This document shows positions 1 to 9,427 of a stretch of 64,000 nt of DNA, in pieces. The translations under genes and the position numbers were made by a program. The number at the start of each line of letters is the position of its first letter. Within the stretch, counting starts at the first letter, position 1. Origin of the DNA: FEN-1297 sp963834015 (GTDB lineage Bacteria > Bacteroidota > Ignavibacteria > Ignavibacteriales > Ignavibacteriaceae); NCBI GenBank assembly GCA_963834015.1, contig CAWIAG010000001.1, positions 62,001-126,000 of the forward strand, given 5' to 3'. A model generated the notes under the pieces. It was given only the letters and a program-made list of their open reading frames with translations. It had not been told where the DNA came from and ran no database searches.

Positions 1-17
1 TAAATGGATGAAATATT

Positions 18-1994
18 ATGAATGAGCCAAATACTAAATTCAATTATCATGCTGAACAATTTGCTGACATTGAAATATTAAGGTATTATTTGCCTGGATT
101 TAAGAGCCTGTCGCTTAAAGAAAAGGAACTTGCTTATTATTTGTATGAAGCAGCTTTATCGGGCAGAGACATCCTTTATGATCAGCATTATAAACACAAC
201 ATTATAATAAGAAAGTCTCTGGAAGCCGTTGTAAAATCGTATAGCGGAAACAGGGCCGCGGCTGATTATAATAAATTTATAACGTATGCCAAGCGCGTCT
301 GGTTCGCAAACGGTATTCATCATCATTACTCTACAAAAAAAATATTACCCGGCTTTGATGAAAGTTATTTTAAAGGATTAATAATAAATTCGGATAAAAA
401 ATTATTCCCTCTAAATACGGACGAAACACTGGAACAGTTGATTAATAAGTTAATTCCTTTATTATTCGATCCGGAAATAGACGCAAGGCGGGTTAATCTG
501 GATCCTGATACCGATGTTATTATTTCGTCTGCAAATAATTTTTATGAAGGACTTACTCAAAAAGAAGTTGAAGCGTATTATAACGGAATTATTGATAATG
601 AAGAGTTAACTCCCGTTTCTTATGGGCTTAATTCTAAATTATTTAAAAAAGATGGTAAAATAATAGAAAATGTCTGGAAAGTTGGCGGAATGTATTCCCC
701 GGCTATTGAGCAAATAGTTTATTGGTTGGGAAAAGCCGTTGAAGCTGCAGAGAATGATATTCAGTGCAATACATTTAAAAAACTAATCGAATTTTACAAA
801 TCCGGTGATCTGAAAACTTTTGATGAATACAATATTTTGTGGCTTAAAGATACAGATTCTGTCGTTGATAATGTTAATGGATTCATAGAAGTTTATTGCG
901 ATCCGCTGGGTTTAAGAGGTTCTTTTGAGGGAATAGTTTCAATAAAAGATATAGATGCTACAAGAAGAATTAAAGCAATAAGTGATCAGGCTCAGTGGTT
1001 TGAAGATAATTCACCAATTGATGAGGATTTTAAGAAAAAAAATGTGGTCGGTGTAACTGCAAAAGCAATAACTGTTGTTGTTGAATCCGGGGATGCATCT
1101 CCCGCTACTCCAATCGGAATAAATTTGCCTAATGCTGCCTGGATCAGGGAAAAATACGGCTCAAAATCTGTGAATCTTGAAAATATTGTGTACGCATATA
1201 ATATGGTTGAATCTGAAGATATTATTAAAGAATTTTCTTATTCAGATGAAGAAATAGAACTTGCTTTAAAGTATGAACCTGTTGCTGATACTCTTCACAC
1301 TGATCTGCATGAGGTGATTGGGCACGGATCAGGACAAATTTTGCCGGAAGTAGGAAGTTCTAAACAGTCATTGAAAAATTATGCTTCTACTATTGAAGAA
1401 ACAAGGGCTGACCTGGTTGCTTTATATTATTTGATGGACCCTAAATTAATTGAAATAGGTGTTCTTCCGAATCTTGATGCAGCTAAGGCCGGATATAATC
1501 GTTACATTAGAAAAGGGCTTATGATTCAACTTGCCAGGATAGAGCCCGGCGAGAATATTGAAGAGTCGCACATGAGGAATCGGCAGCTAATTTCTAAATG
1601 GGTATTCGAGCATGGTAAAGAAGATAATGTAATTGAGAGAATTACAAAAAACGGTAAAACTTTTTATTTCATCCATGATTATCAAAAATTGCGTTCTTTA
1701 TTCGGCAAGTTATTAATTGAAGTTCAGAGAATTACTTCCACAGGCGACTTTGATTCTGCTAAAGTATTAGTTGAAACTTACGGTGTCAAAATCGATATTC
1801 CCTTGCATAAAGAAGTTAAAGAACGATATGATAAGTTGAACGTACCGCCTTATAAAGGATTTATCAATCCGGTTTTAAAACCCGTAATTAAAAACGGCAA
1901 AGTTGAAGATGTTTTAATTGAATATCCTGATGATTTTACAGAACAAATGCTTTATTATGCAGATAAATATTCTTTTCTTCCTCTAAAGAATTAA
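18..1994 (+). CDS. Dipeptidyl peptidase III-like metallopeptidase (family M49)
   Basis: This is a 658-residue zinc peptidase of family M49, whose members remove dipeptides from the N-terminus of short peptides. The zinc motif HEVIGH lies at residues 431-436, matching the family HExxGH signature. A second conserved motif, EETRAD, begins at residue 460 and should supply the third zinc ligand. The gap between the two motifs is about 24 residues, roughly half of that in human DPP III, so this is a shortened variant. No signal peptide is visible, so a cytoplasmic location is likely. The ATG at 18 has little upstream sequence in the window, so the start and any operon partner upstream cannot be judged. 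The next gene, ychF, lies 90 bases downstream on the same strand. Confidence 0.88.
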   Translation: MNEPNTKFNYHAEQFADIEILRYYLPGFKSLSLKEKELAYYLYEAALSGRDILYDQHYKHNIIIRKSLEAVVKSYSGNRAAADYNKFITYAKRVWFANGIHHHYSTKKILPGFDESYFKGLIINSDKKLFPLNTDETLEQLINKLIPLLFDPEIDARRVNLDPDTDVIISSANNFYEGLTQKEVEAYYNGIIDNEELTPVSYGLNSKLFKKDGKIIENVWKVGGMYSPAIEQIVYWLGKAVEAAENDIQCNTFKKLIEFYKSGDLKTFDEYNILWLKDTDSVVDNVNGFIEVYCDPLGLRGSFEGIVSIKDIDATRRIKAISDQAQWFEDNSPIDEDFKKKNVVGVTAKAITVVVESGDASPATPIGINLPNAAWIREKYGSKSVNLENIVYAYNMVESEDIIKEFSYSDEEIELALKYEPVADTLHTDLHEVIGHGSGQILPEVGSSKQSLKNYASTIEETRADLVALYYLMDPKLIEIGVLPNLDAAKAGYNRYIRKGLMIQLARIEPGENIEESHMRNRQLISKWVFEHGKEDNVIERITKNGKTFYFIHDYQKLRSLFGKLLIEVQRITSTGDFDSAKVLVETYGVKIDIPLHKEVKERYDKLNVPPYKGFINPVLKPVIKNGKVEDVLIEYPDDFTEQMLYYADKYSFLPLKN

Positions 1995-2084
1995 ACCATT
2001 TCTTAGCTAAAGAGCTTAAAAAAATCTGCAAATTTCTCTATATTTGAAGCCGGTTTTTTATATTAGTATATGGAGTTTTTGTAA

Positions 2085-3185
2085 ATGGGCCTCAGTATTG
2101 GGATTGTAGGACTGCCGAATGTTGGAAAATCAACTCTGTTTAATGCTTTAACTAAAGCCCAAAATGCGGAAGCAGCAAATTACCCGTTCTGTACAATTGA
2201 ACCGAACAAAGCTATTGTACCTGTTCCTGATGAAAGATTATTTAAACTTGCTGAATTAGTCAATCCGGCAAGGATTGTGAATTCAACTGTTGATTTTGTT
2301 GATATAGCCGGACTTGTTAAAGGTGCAAGCAAAGGTGAGGGATTAGGAAATCAATTTTTGTCTAATATAAGAACAACAGATGCTATATTAGAAGTTATTC
2401 GCTGTTTTGATAATAATGATATAGTCCATGTTGATGGAAACGTAAATCCGTTGCGTGATATTGAAGTAATTGAAACCGAATTGATTCTTGCAGATGTTCA
2501 AACACTTGATAAAAAAATCGAAGGCCTTCAAAAAATGGCTAAGGGGGATAAATCGGCAAAGCTTATTCTTGATGATGCCGAATCTCTTGTAAAGTTTATG
2601 AATGAAGGTAATATCGCTCTTTCATATCATGATCGGGATAAAGAAACAATTCAGACACTTATAAATGATTTAAGATTAATGACTGCAAAAGATATAATTT
2701 ATTGTGCAAATGTAGATGAGACAGGATTAGCAGAAGATAATGAATATGTTAAAACAGTTCAAAAATATGGCCAATTAAAAGGGGCGGATGTGGTCAAAAT
2801 TTCCGCTAAAGTTGAAGAAGAACTGGTAGGCCTTGAAGATTTTGAACGAATAGAATTTCTTAATTCTTTTGGAGCCAATGAAAGTGGTTTGGAAAAGATA
2901 ATTCGTACGGGATTTCATACGTTAGGACTTATCAGTTATTTTACTGCCGGCCCAAAGGAAGTCCGTGCATGGACAATCCATCAGGGGTGGAAAGCGCCGC
3001 TTGCTGCAGGAGTTATACATACGGACTTTGAGAAAGGATTTATTCGGGCGGAAGTAATTAGCTATGATGACTATATTAAATATCGTTCCGAGACCGCATG
3101 CAAATCAGCCGGGGTTATGCGAATTGAGGGTAAAGACTATATGGTACAGGATGGCGATATTATGAATTTCTTATTCAATGTATGA
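2085..3185 (+). CDS. ychF: Redox-regulated ATPase YchF (Obg-related P-loop protein)
   Basis: The 366-residue product is full length for YchF, a conserved Obg-family P-loop ATPase that associates with ribosomes and the stress response. The Walker A/G1 motif GLPNVGKST is at residues 9-17, the G3 motif DIAGL follows near residue 72, and the C-terminal part is a TGS domain that includes the conserved stretch around FTAGPKEVRAW. It is cytosolic. An eight-base TATATTTG element at 2039-2046 resembles the Bacteroidota promoter -7 box, but no convincing -33 element was seen, so it is not annotated separately. The gene stands between the M49 peptidase and a proline-catabolism gene with no sign of co-transcription. 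Confidence 0.95.
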   Translation: MGLSIGIVGLPNVGKSTLFNALTKAQNAEAANYPFCTIEPNKAIVPVPDERLFKLAELVNPARIVNSTVDFVDIAGLVKGASKGEGLGNQFLSNIRTTDAILEVIRCFDNNDIVHVDGNVNPLRDIEVIETELILADVQTLDKKIEGLQKMAKGDKSAKLILDDAESLVKFMNEGNIALSYHDRDKETIQTLINDLRLMTAKDIIYCANVDETGLAEDNEYVKTVQKYGQLKGADVVKISAKVEEELVGLEDFERIEFLNSFGANESGLEKIIRTGFHTLGLISYFTAGPKEVRAWTIHQGWKAPLAAGVIHTDFEKGFIRAEVISYDDYIKYRSETACKSAGVMRIEGKDYMVQDGDIMNFLFNV

Positions 3186-3405
3186 TAGTTCTAAAATACT
3201 GTATAACTTCATTTACTTTTCTGTATTTTTAAGTTATTAACACATCGTTTGTATATTTCTATTTGCTAAAATTTATAAGTATAAATTTTCAAATATTTAA
3301 AGCTTCAATGTTATACATCTCACCTGTACCTGAAATCTTTAACTGATTTTTTATTAAATTTAAATTAATAGTTTATAATCGTTACATAGTTTGGAGAAAA
3401 ACAAT

Positions 3406-5037
3406 ATGTCAAACGCATATTTCAAAGTACCGGAACCCATAAATGAACCGGTTTTTACATACGCTCCCGGTACACCTGAAAGGGAGGCAATAAAAAATAA
3501 ATTAAAGGAACTTCAAACCAAAGAAATCGAAATCCCTTTAATAATAGGAGGTAAAGAAATAAAAACAGGTAAAACTGCTGATATTAGGGTTCCTCATAAT
3601 CATTCAAAAAAACTAGGTATTTATCATAAAGCGGGTGTAAATGAAGTAAATTTAGCTATTGAAGCTGCCCTTACCGCAAGAAAACAATGGGCAGATATGC
3701 CTTGGGAACATAGGGTCTCAATATTTTTAAAGGCTGCAGAACTTCTTTCGGGTACTTGGCGCTCAACTCTAAATGCCGCAACAATGCTTGGCCAGTCAAA
3801 GACTGTGTACCAGGCTGAAATTGATTCTGCATGCGAACTTATCGATTTTTGGCGGTTCAATTCATATTATCTGACCCGGTTAATGTCCGAACAACCCTAT
3901 TCACCTAAAGGAATGTGGAATCGTGAGGAATACCGTCCGCTTGAAGGATTCGTTTTTGCCGTCACTCCTTTTAACTTTACATCCATTGCTGGTAACCTTC
4001 CTACTGCACCCGTTATTGTGGGAAATGTTTCTTTATGGAAACCGGCATCTAGTGCAGTTTATTCAGCTTACTATCTGATGAAATTATGGGAAGAAGCCGG
4101 ACTTCCCGCCGGAGTAATAAATTTTATTCCCGGTTCAGGAGGAGAAGTTGGCGATCCTGTTCTCGCAAGTCCTGATTTAGCAGGGATACATTTTACAGGC
4201 TCTACATCGGTCTTCCAGGGAATGTGGAAATCTATCGGGGATAATATTCACAAAGCAAAATATTATCCTCGCGTTGTGGGCGAAACAGGTGGAAAAGATT
4301 TTATTTTTGCACATTGCTCCGCTGATATAAACGCTCTTGTTGTTGCTGCATTACGCGGTTCCTTTGAATATCAGGGGCAGAAATGCTCTGCTGCGTCAAG
4401 AATGTATTTACCAAAATCCATCTGGAATGAATTTAAAATAAAATATGTGAATGAAGTTAACAAAATTAAAATGGGAGATGTTGAGGATTTCACTAATTTT
4501 ATGTCCGCCGTAATTGATAAAGCTGCTTTCAAGAGTATAAAGAGCTATATTGATTTTGCAAAAGATTCAGGTGAAGCCGAAATAATTACCGGAGGTATTT
4601 GCGATGATTCAAAAGGTTACTTTATTGAACCGACTACTATCTTAACTACAAACCCTGAATTTAAAACTATACGGGAAGAAATTTTCGGCCCTGTTCTGAC
4701 TATCTTTGTTTATGATGACAATAAATTTGATGAAACATTAGAATTATGCGATCAGACTTCCCCATACGCTTTAACAGGAGCCATTTGGGCAAAGGAAAGA
4801 GATATCCTGGTAAAAATGTCGGATAAACTAAAAAATTCTGCCGGAAACTTTTATATAAATGATAAGCCTACTGCGGCTGTAGTTGGCCAGCAGCCTTTTG
4901 GAGGCGGAAGAGCGTCAGGTACTAATGATAAAGCCGGAAGTTCAATGAACATTATGCGCTGGATGACGGCAAGAGCTATTAAAGAAACATTTGACCCGCC
5001 AAAAAATTGGAATTATCCGTTTATGAATGAAAAATAA
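3406..5037 (+). CDS. pruA: 1-pyrroline-5-carboxylate dehydrogenase
   Basis: An NAD-dependent aldehyde dehydrogenase that oxidises L-glutamate gamma-semialdehyde (the open form of pyrroline-5-carboxylate) to glutamate, the second step of proline catabolism. The catalytic cysteine is C327 in YQGQKCSAAS and the general-base glutamate is E293 in VGETGGKD. The C-terminal QQPFGGGRASGTNDKAG segment is typical of this subfamily. The ATG at 3406 was chosen because a GGAG ribosome-binding site lies nine bases upstream; an in-frame TTG at 3391 would overlap that site. The product is about 543 residues, the size of single-domain enzymes. No proline dehydrogenase is in the window. A strong hairpin follows the stop codon. 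Confidence 0.93.
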   Translation: MSNAYFKVPEPINEPVFTYAPGTPEREAIKNKLKELQTKEIEIPLIIGGKEIKTGKTADIRVPHNHSKKLGIYHKAGVNEVNLAIEAALTARKQWADMPWEHRVSIFLKAAELLSGTWRSTLNAATMLGQSKTVYQAEIDSACELIDFWRFNSYYLTRLMSEQPYSPKGMWNREEYRPLEGFVFAVTPFNFTSIAGNLPTAPVIVGNVSLWKPASSAVYSAYYLMKLWEEAGLPAGVINFIPGSGGEVGDPVLASPDLAGIHFTGSTSVFQGMWKSIGDNIHKAKYYPRVVGETGGKDFIFAHCSADINALVVAALRGSFEYQGQKCSAASRMYLPKSIWNEFKIKYVNEVNKIKMGDVEDFTNFMSAVIDKAAFKSIKSYIDFAKDSGEAEIITGGICDDSKGYFIEPTTILTTNPEFKTIREEIFGPVLTIFVYDDNKFDETLELCDQTSPYALTGAIWAKERDILVKMSDKLKNSAGNFYINDKPTAAVVGQQPFGGGRASGTNDKAGSSMNIMRWMTARAIKETFDPPKNWNYPFMNEK

Positions 5038-5044
5038 TATTAAA

Positions 5045-5072
5045 AAAACCCGGTTTTGAGAAACCGGGTTTT
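5045..5072. terminator. Bidirectional intrinsic terminator
   Basis: A perfect 12-bp inverted repeat (AAAACCCGGTTT at 5045-5056 and its complement at 5061-5072) encloses a four-base loop. A-rich and T-rich flanks suit termination in both directions. It sits between the convergent dehydrogenase gene and the receiver-like gene and can serve both. Confidence 0.85.
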
Positions 5073-5117
5073 GTAGCTAGGTGTTTGTGATTGTCTTATG
5101 AGGGGAAGGAAATCAAT

Positions 5118-5510
5118 TTACTTAATGGCTTTATCACCTTTTAATAGTTCATTTACTATATTTTTTAGTTCGGTTATCTTAAAGGGTATTCTTAAATAAT
5201 TGTTAATATTATATGCGAGTATTTTTTTTATAATAACACTATCGATTTTTGCTGATAATAAAATAATTGGAATAAGTGAACCATTAGATATTTTTCTGAA
5301 ATACTTAACAAATTGAAACTCGTCCATATTTGGAAATGATAATTTAGTAATTATCAGGTCTGGCAGCTTAGATTTTAAAAATTTAACTGCCTCTCTGGTA
5401 TTTTTTACCGGAAATACTGAATAACCATTTGCATTAAAATAATTCACCACATCTGAATGGACATCATCTTTATCTCCAATTATTAATATTTTATACGTTA
5501 ATTCCATCAT
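5118..5510 (-). CDS. Degenerate receiver-domain protein (pseudo-response regulator)
   Basis: A stand-alone 130-residue protein with the length and hydrophobic pattern of a CheY-like receiver, for example the segment PDLIITKLSFPNMDEF. The phosphorylation chemistry is missing. The position that should hold the phospho-accepting aspartate is K56, the N-terminal acidic pair is reduced to G12-D13, and the conserved lysine before the KPF motif is I108. S86 remains at the Thr/Ser switch position. It therefore probably acts through protein contacts without phosphotransfer. It is monocistronic, with no kinase beside it, and converges on the dehydrogenase gene. Two adjacent ATG codons (5510 and 5507) could start it. 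The role is unknown. Confidence 0.8.
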   Translation of the reverse strand: MMELTYKILIIGDKDDVHSDVVNYFNANGYSVFPVKNTREAVKFLKSKLPDLIITKLSFPNMDEFQFVKYFRKISNGSLIPIILLSAKIDSVIIKKILAYNINNYLRIPFKITELKNIVNELLKGDKAIK

Positions 5511-5728
5511 ATACTATCCATTTTGATACTATTTTCGAATGAAATTTGTGTCTTTTAATGTAATTGTGAAAAGCGAGCGATTCCCGGAATAAGCGCGTTG
5601 GATGCACAATGAGCGTTACAAATAATCATTTTATAAATAATTTCCGGGTATAAATCACTTAATAAATAATTAATTAATTCTTTATAGTTTTTTTTGTTAA
5701 ATTAAAATATGTGAAATATGGAATGGTT

Positions 5729-6109
5729 ATGATTGATATAAAATATTTTACGCCTTCGGAAGCTCAGCTAACTTTACCGCTTGTAAGGAAAATTGTAAAG
5801 GATATTCTGGATACGACAAGAGAAATGCGCCTTTTTGCCGATGATTTAGGTGGCGTTGTTGAAGGGCACTCACAAATTAAAAAAATGGCTGAAAATTTAG
5901 AAGGTTTTATCAATGAATTAGAAGAATTGGGGTGTTATTATAAAGACTGGAATTTTTCCATCGGTTTGGTTGATTTTCCTGCAATTATTAAAAGTAGAGA
6001 AGTTTATCTTTGCTGGCGAAGTGATGAAGAAAAAATTAAATATTATCATGGAGTAGAAGAAGGTTATGCCGGCAGAAAATTGATTCCGGAAGATTATTTT
6101 AAAAATTAG
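5729..6109 (+). CDS. DUF2203 family protein
   Basis: A small cytoplasmic protein of the DUF2203 family. It shows the usual N-terminal pattern (YFTPSEAQLTLPLVR), a predicted helical middle containing ELEELGCYYKDW, and the family's C-terminal signature GLVDFPAI followed by REVYLCWR and GYAGRK. No biochemical function is established for the family. The start is uncertain: GTG at 5711, ATG at 5723 and ATG at 5729 are all in frame. I prefer 5729 because GGAATGG lies just upstream and because the conserved domain begins right after it (about 126 residues). The gene is divergent from the degenerate receiver and convergent with the following lipoprotein gene. Confidence 0.8.
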   Translation: MIDIKYFTPSEAQLTLPLVRKIVKDILDTTREMRLFADDLGGVVEGHSQIKKMAENLEGFINELEELGCYYKDWNFSIGLVDFPAIIKSREVYLCWRSDEEKIKYYHGVEEGYAGRKLIPEDYFKN

Positions 6110-6138
6110 GAATACTTTCAGATTTTCTGAATTTAATT

Positions 6139-6558
6139 TTATAAGTCAAAATTTGCTGCAGAAGATATTATTTTTCCTGATAAATCATCTTTAATATTGA
6201 AAATAAGTTTATATTTTCCCTTCATATAGCTCGGCCCGAGATTGAATTGAGTATCCAATTGTGTATCAGTTGATCTTTCTATCGAGGAATTATCAATTAC
6301 TCGTGAAACAATTGATTTAACGGTGTCGCCTTTTGGTGTAATAAGATCAATGCTGTACGAAAGAGTTGAGGAGTACCTATTATTTTTCTGATCCTGCTGA
6401 AAGCCTTTTACATGAGTAGTAGCATCTACTTCCGAGCTGTCACCCATTCCGTAAGCAAATGCTTCAGTGCTGGTTGTCGCAAGTTTAACTTCTTCTTTTC
6501 TGGAACATCCGGTTAATATTATCAATACTGAAGAAATCAAAAGCAGCAAACACTTCAT
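6139..6558 (-). CDS. Small putative lipoprotein
   Basis: A 139-residue protein with a hydrophobic N-terminal signal ending in the lipobox LTGC (cysteine 18), so it should be lipid-anchored in the envelope. The mature part is polar, with alternating beta-type patterning (SYSIDLITPKGD, YKLIFNIKDDLSGK). That suggests a small beta-sandwich that could resemble an Ig-like or ligand-binding fold. No family was recognised. It lies downstream of serC on the same strand, separated by a 9-bp-stem hairpin, so it may be transcribed separately. Confidence 0.7.
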   Translation of the reverse strand: MKCLLLLISSVLIILTGCSRKEEVKLATTSTEAFAYGMGDSSEVDATTHVKGFQQDQKNNRYSSTLSYSIDLITPKGDTVKSIVSRVIDNSSIERSTDTQLDTQFNLGPSYMKGKYKLIFNIKDDLSGKIISSAANFDL

Positions 6559-6594
6559 AGCATCCTCATCCGCAAATTTGTTTTTGGTATATTA

Positions 6595-6626
6595 GGGTGC
6601 CTGCATTCTGTTCAAATCAGGCACCC
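6595..6626 (-). terminator. Stem-loop between serC and lipoprotein gene
   Basis: A perfect 9-bp inverted repeat (GGGTGCCTG at 6595-6603, CAGGCACCC at 6618-6626) with a 14-base loop lies just past the serC stop. There is no clear U-tract, so it may be a weak terminator, an mRNA-stabilising hairpin or a processing site. Confidence 0.55.
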
Positions 6627-6638
6627 GGTATGATAAAA

Positions 6639-7727
6639 TTAGCTATTTTTTGATTGGAAAGCTTTTAAGAAATCAACTAGTTCTTCTACGCCTTTCTTTG
6701 GAAAAGCATTATATATTGATGCTCTTAATCCTCCAACGGAACGGTGGCCTTTTAATCCGTCGAACCCTGCTGCAGTTGCTTCTGCTATAAGTTTCTTTTC
6801 CAGTTCTTCACTTGGTAATCTGAAAGTAACATTCATTATAGAACGACTGTCAGGTAGCGCATGCCCCTTAAAAAATCCATTGCTTCCGTCAAAACATTTG
6901 TAAAGTAATTCGGCTTTTTCTTTATTAACTTTATTCATTGCTTCAAGCCCGCCGTTTTTTATCAGCCATTTTGCAACCAATCCAATGATGTAAATACCTA
7001 TTGTAGAAGGTGTATTGTATAGTGATCCGTTTTCCGATTGAATTTTATAATTCAACATTGAATGAAGCGTGTCTGCACTTCTCTCGAGTAAATCTTTCCT
7101 GATTATAACAACTGTTACTCCCGAAGGTCCCATATTCTTCTGCGCGCCTGCGTATATTACGCCATATTTGTTAACATCTATTTTTTTGCTAAGTATATCT
7201 GAAGAAGCGTCGCAAACAAGAGGTACATTACCTGTTTCGGGTTCTTTAGACCATTCTGTTCCATAAATTGTATTATTAGATGTAAAATGTACATAGGATG
7301 CATCTGGATCTAACTTAAGTTCTTCCTGCTTCGGAATTCTTGTAAAATTTTCGCTTTCTGCGGTTGCTGCAATATTTATTGTTCCAACTCTTTTTGCTTC
7401 TTTTAATGCTTTTTTAGACCAACTACCTGTAATAATATAGTCAGCTTTATTTTTAGGCGGCATTAAATTCAATGGTACCATAGAAAACTGCAAACTTGCC
7501 CCGCCTTGTAAAAACAAAATATCATACTTGTCATTTATATCAAGTAGCGATTTTAAATCTGCTCTTGTTTCATTAATTATTTTATCAAATGTTTTTGATC
7601 TATGACTTATTTCCAGTATTGACATCCCTACACCGGGTAAAGCAAATAGATTTTCTTGAGCTTCTTTTATTACTTCTTCCGGTAATACAGCCGGACCTGC
7701 ACTGAAGTTATATACTCTCTGCTGCAT
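6639..7727 (-). CDS. serC: Phosphoserine aminotransferase
   Basis: A PLP-dependent class V aminotransferase that converts 3-phosphohydroxypyruvate and glutamate to phosphoserine in serine synthesis. It begins with the typical YNFSAGP motif. The PLP lysine lies in YAGAQKNMGPSG, and HRSVGGLRAS near the C-terminus binds the phosphate of the substrate. The ATG at 7727 is preferred over the in-frame GTG at 7733, since AGGAAAGGTG immediately upstream serves as the ribosome-binding site; this gives 362 residues, normal for the family. The DUF1015 gene upstream on the same strand is a frequent neighbour of serine-biosynthesis genes, so the two may be co-transcribed. Confidence 0.95.
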   Translation of the reverse strand: MQQRVYNFSAGPAVLPEEVIKEAQENLFALPGVGMSILEISHRSKTFDKIINETRADLKSLLDINDKYDILFLQGGASLQFSMVPLNLMPPKNKADYIITGSWSKKALKEAKRVGTINIAATAESENFTRIPKQEELKLDPDASYVHFTSNNTIYGTEWSKEPETGNVPLVCDASSDILSKKIDVNKYGVIYAGAQKNMGPSGVTVVIIRKDLLERSADTLHSMLNYKIQSENGSLYNTPSTIGIYIIGLVAKWLIKNGGLEAMNKVNKEKAELLYKCFDGSNGFFKGHALPDSRSIMNVTFRLPSEELEKKLIAEATAAGFDGLKGHRSVGGLRASIYNAFPKKGVEELVDFLKAFQSKNS

Positions 7728-7802
7728 AATCACCTTTCCTTTTTCAATGATATGAGAATAATTATTTACTATTTTTACTTACTTTATAATTGGTAGTAAA
7801 AA

Positions 7803-9050
7803 TTAAATTAAATGAACTAATAAACCGTCCCTTAATTTGGGTTCGAACCATGTAGATTTTGGCGGCATTATCTCTCCTCCATTTGAAATGTTCATTAAAT
7901 TGTCCACGGAAACCGGGTACAGTGAAAAAGCCACTGCTGCTTTCCCGCTGTCAACCAGTTTTTCAAGTTCCTTAGTACCTCGTATTCCTCCGACAAAGTC
8001 TATGCGCTTGTTTGTCCTTGGATCATCAATTCCTAAAATAGGATTCAGTAAAAAATATTGAAGTATACTTACGTCCAAACTTTCGGCCACCGATTTAGAA
8101 AGCGCATTACTGGCCAGGACTGAATCTCTCGCTTTTAACATATACCATTCACCTTCCAGATACATCCCAAAATTATTGTTTTCTGTGGGTTGAGGGTAAA
8201 TAGCCCTTTCTATTATAAATTTTTCACTAATTTCATTTAAAAATTCTTCTTTAGATCTTTTATTTAGATCCGTAACTATTCTATTGTATGGCAATATTTT
8301 CAATTGATTAGCCGGGAAAAGAACCGCAAGAAAAAAATTGTATTCCTCGTTGCCGGTATGTGCTGAATTGGAACTTTGTTTTATTTTCCTTGCGCGGCTG
8401 GCGCTGGCTGCACGGTGATGACCGTCTGCTATGTACAAATTTTTTACTTTTGCTACTTCAGGAATAATCTGCTCTATATAATTGTCAGGTAATGTCCATA
8501 TTGTATGTCTGATTCCGTCATCTGAAGTAAAATCATATAATGATTTTGAACTTTTAATCGTACTTTCCACTATCGTATCGATTTCCTTAACCGGCGAATA
8601 AGTAAGAAACACGGGACCTGTTTGTGCTCCTGTAGTAACAATATGATTTGTCCGGTCATCTTCCTTTATTTTCCTTGTATTTTCATGTTTTAATATTGTA
8701 TTATTATCATAATCATCTATTGAAAATATTGCTGCAATTCCAACCTGGGCCCTTCCATCCATTATTAATCGGTAAAGATAGATATGCTCTGTCCGGTCAA
8801 TTACTAATGGAACTTGTGATGTTAACCTTTGTAAATTTTCTTTAGCTTTCTGATAAACCATTGGAGAGTATGGGTCAATATTTTTTTCTAAATCTATTTC
8901 AGAACGCGTTACATGAATAAAACTTAAGGAATTCCCCTCCGCAAACAATTTTGCTTCTTCAGTGCTGACTACATCATAAGGAACACTTGCAACCCGGTTT
9001 GCAAATTTTTCTGCAGGCCTTAGAGCTCTGAATGGTTTGATTGTTGCCAT
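7803..9050 (-). CDS. DUF1015 family protein
   Basis: A 415-residue cytoplasmic protein of the DUF1015 family, often encoded next to serA or serC as here. Recognisable segments are the N-terminal KPFRALRP and VASVPYDVV, the central IADGHHRAASA, and FVGGIRGTKELEKLVDSG near the C-terminus. The DGHHR motif is the best candidate for an active or ligand-binding site, but no reaction is established. The ATG at 9050 was preferred over an in-frame TTG at 9068, because TTGGAG at that TTG looks like the ribosome-binding site. The position next to serC supports a link to serine or phosphoserine metabolism, which is an inference from context only. Confidence 0.85.
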   Translation of the reverse strand: MATIKPFRALRPAEKFANRVASVPYDVVSTEEAKLFAEGNSLSFIHVTRSEIDLEKNIDPYSPMVYQKAKENLQRLTSQVPLVIDRTEHIYLYRLIMDGRAQVGIAAIFSIDDYDNNTILKHENTRKIKEDDRTNHIVTTGAQTGPVFLTYSPVKEIDTIVESTIKSSKSLYDFTSDDGIRHTIWTLPDNYIEQIIPEVAKVKNLYIADGHHRAASASRARKIKQSSNSAHTGNEEYNFFLAVLFPANQLKILPYNRIVTDLNKRSKEEFLNEISEKFIIERAIYPQPTENNNFGMYLEGEWYMLKARDSVLASNALSKSVAESLDVSILQYFLLNPILGIDDPRTNKRIDFVGGIRGTKELEKLVDSGKAAVAFSLYPVSVDNLMNISNGGEIMPPKSTWFEPKLRDGLLVHLI

Positions 9051-9427
9051 AAATGTTTGAATCTCCAAAATACATAAAATTCATGTATAAAAATCTGCAA
9101 AATATTTACAATAATCCATAGAATTCTGAAGTTTAAAGATATTAAAATATTTGGTGTTACCGGATGAAAAGGAAAGAATGAAGGTAAAAAAGGTAGTTTA
9201 CCTAAATATATTAAACAATATGAACTAAATAATTAACATATTAAATAAGGCAATTTCCGTATTATTGGGTAAATATTTTTCAACAATCGATTTATTTTCG
9301 CAAGGCAAATTGCCGGTTAAAGGCCGGGTTCAATTTAAACCGTTATATTTGAATTTTTGACTTCATTTTTTTTGCTGGAAATCTTATTGTCCCCGCCGCG
9401 AGGTTTTGTTAAATTCCAAAATATTCG
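9051..9427. other. Intergenic region without a recognisable gene
   Basis: This AT-rich stretch between the DUF1015 gene start and the decayed reductase pseudogene shows no plausible coding frame. Around 9315-9350 there are GC-richer segments with partial self-complementarity (CCGGTTAAAGGCCGGG, then TTTAAACCG). They could fold, but no known RNA family was recognised. The promoter of the DUF1015-serC pair should lie near its left end. Confidence 0.5.

Noticed and set aside
2039..2046. TATATTTG promoter-like -7 box before ychF
   Set aside because: No matching -33 TTG element is found at the expected distance, and AT-rich sequence gives such matches by chance.
3624..3860. Open frame opposite the pyrroline-5-carboxylate dehydrogenase gene
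   Set aside because: It is a shadow of the real gene on the opposite strand with no family match.
7838..7852. GGGTTCGAACC, resembling a tRNA T-loop
   Set aside because: It lies inside the DUF1015 coding sequence, with no acceptor or anticodon arm at tRNA distance.
9301..9360. GC-richer self-complementary patch suggesting a small RNA or recombination site
   Set aside because: The pairing is imperfect, and no core sites, conserved RNA motifs or integrase gene are nearby.
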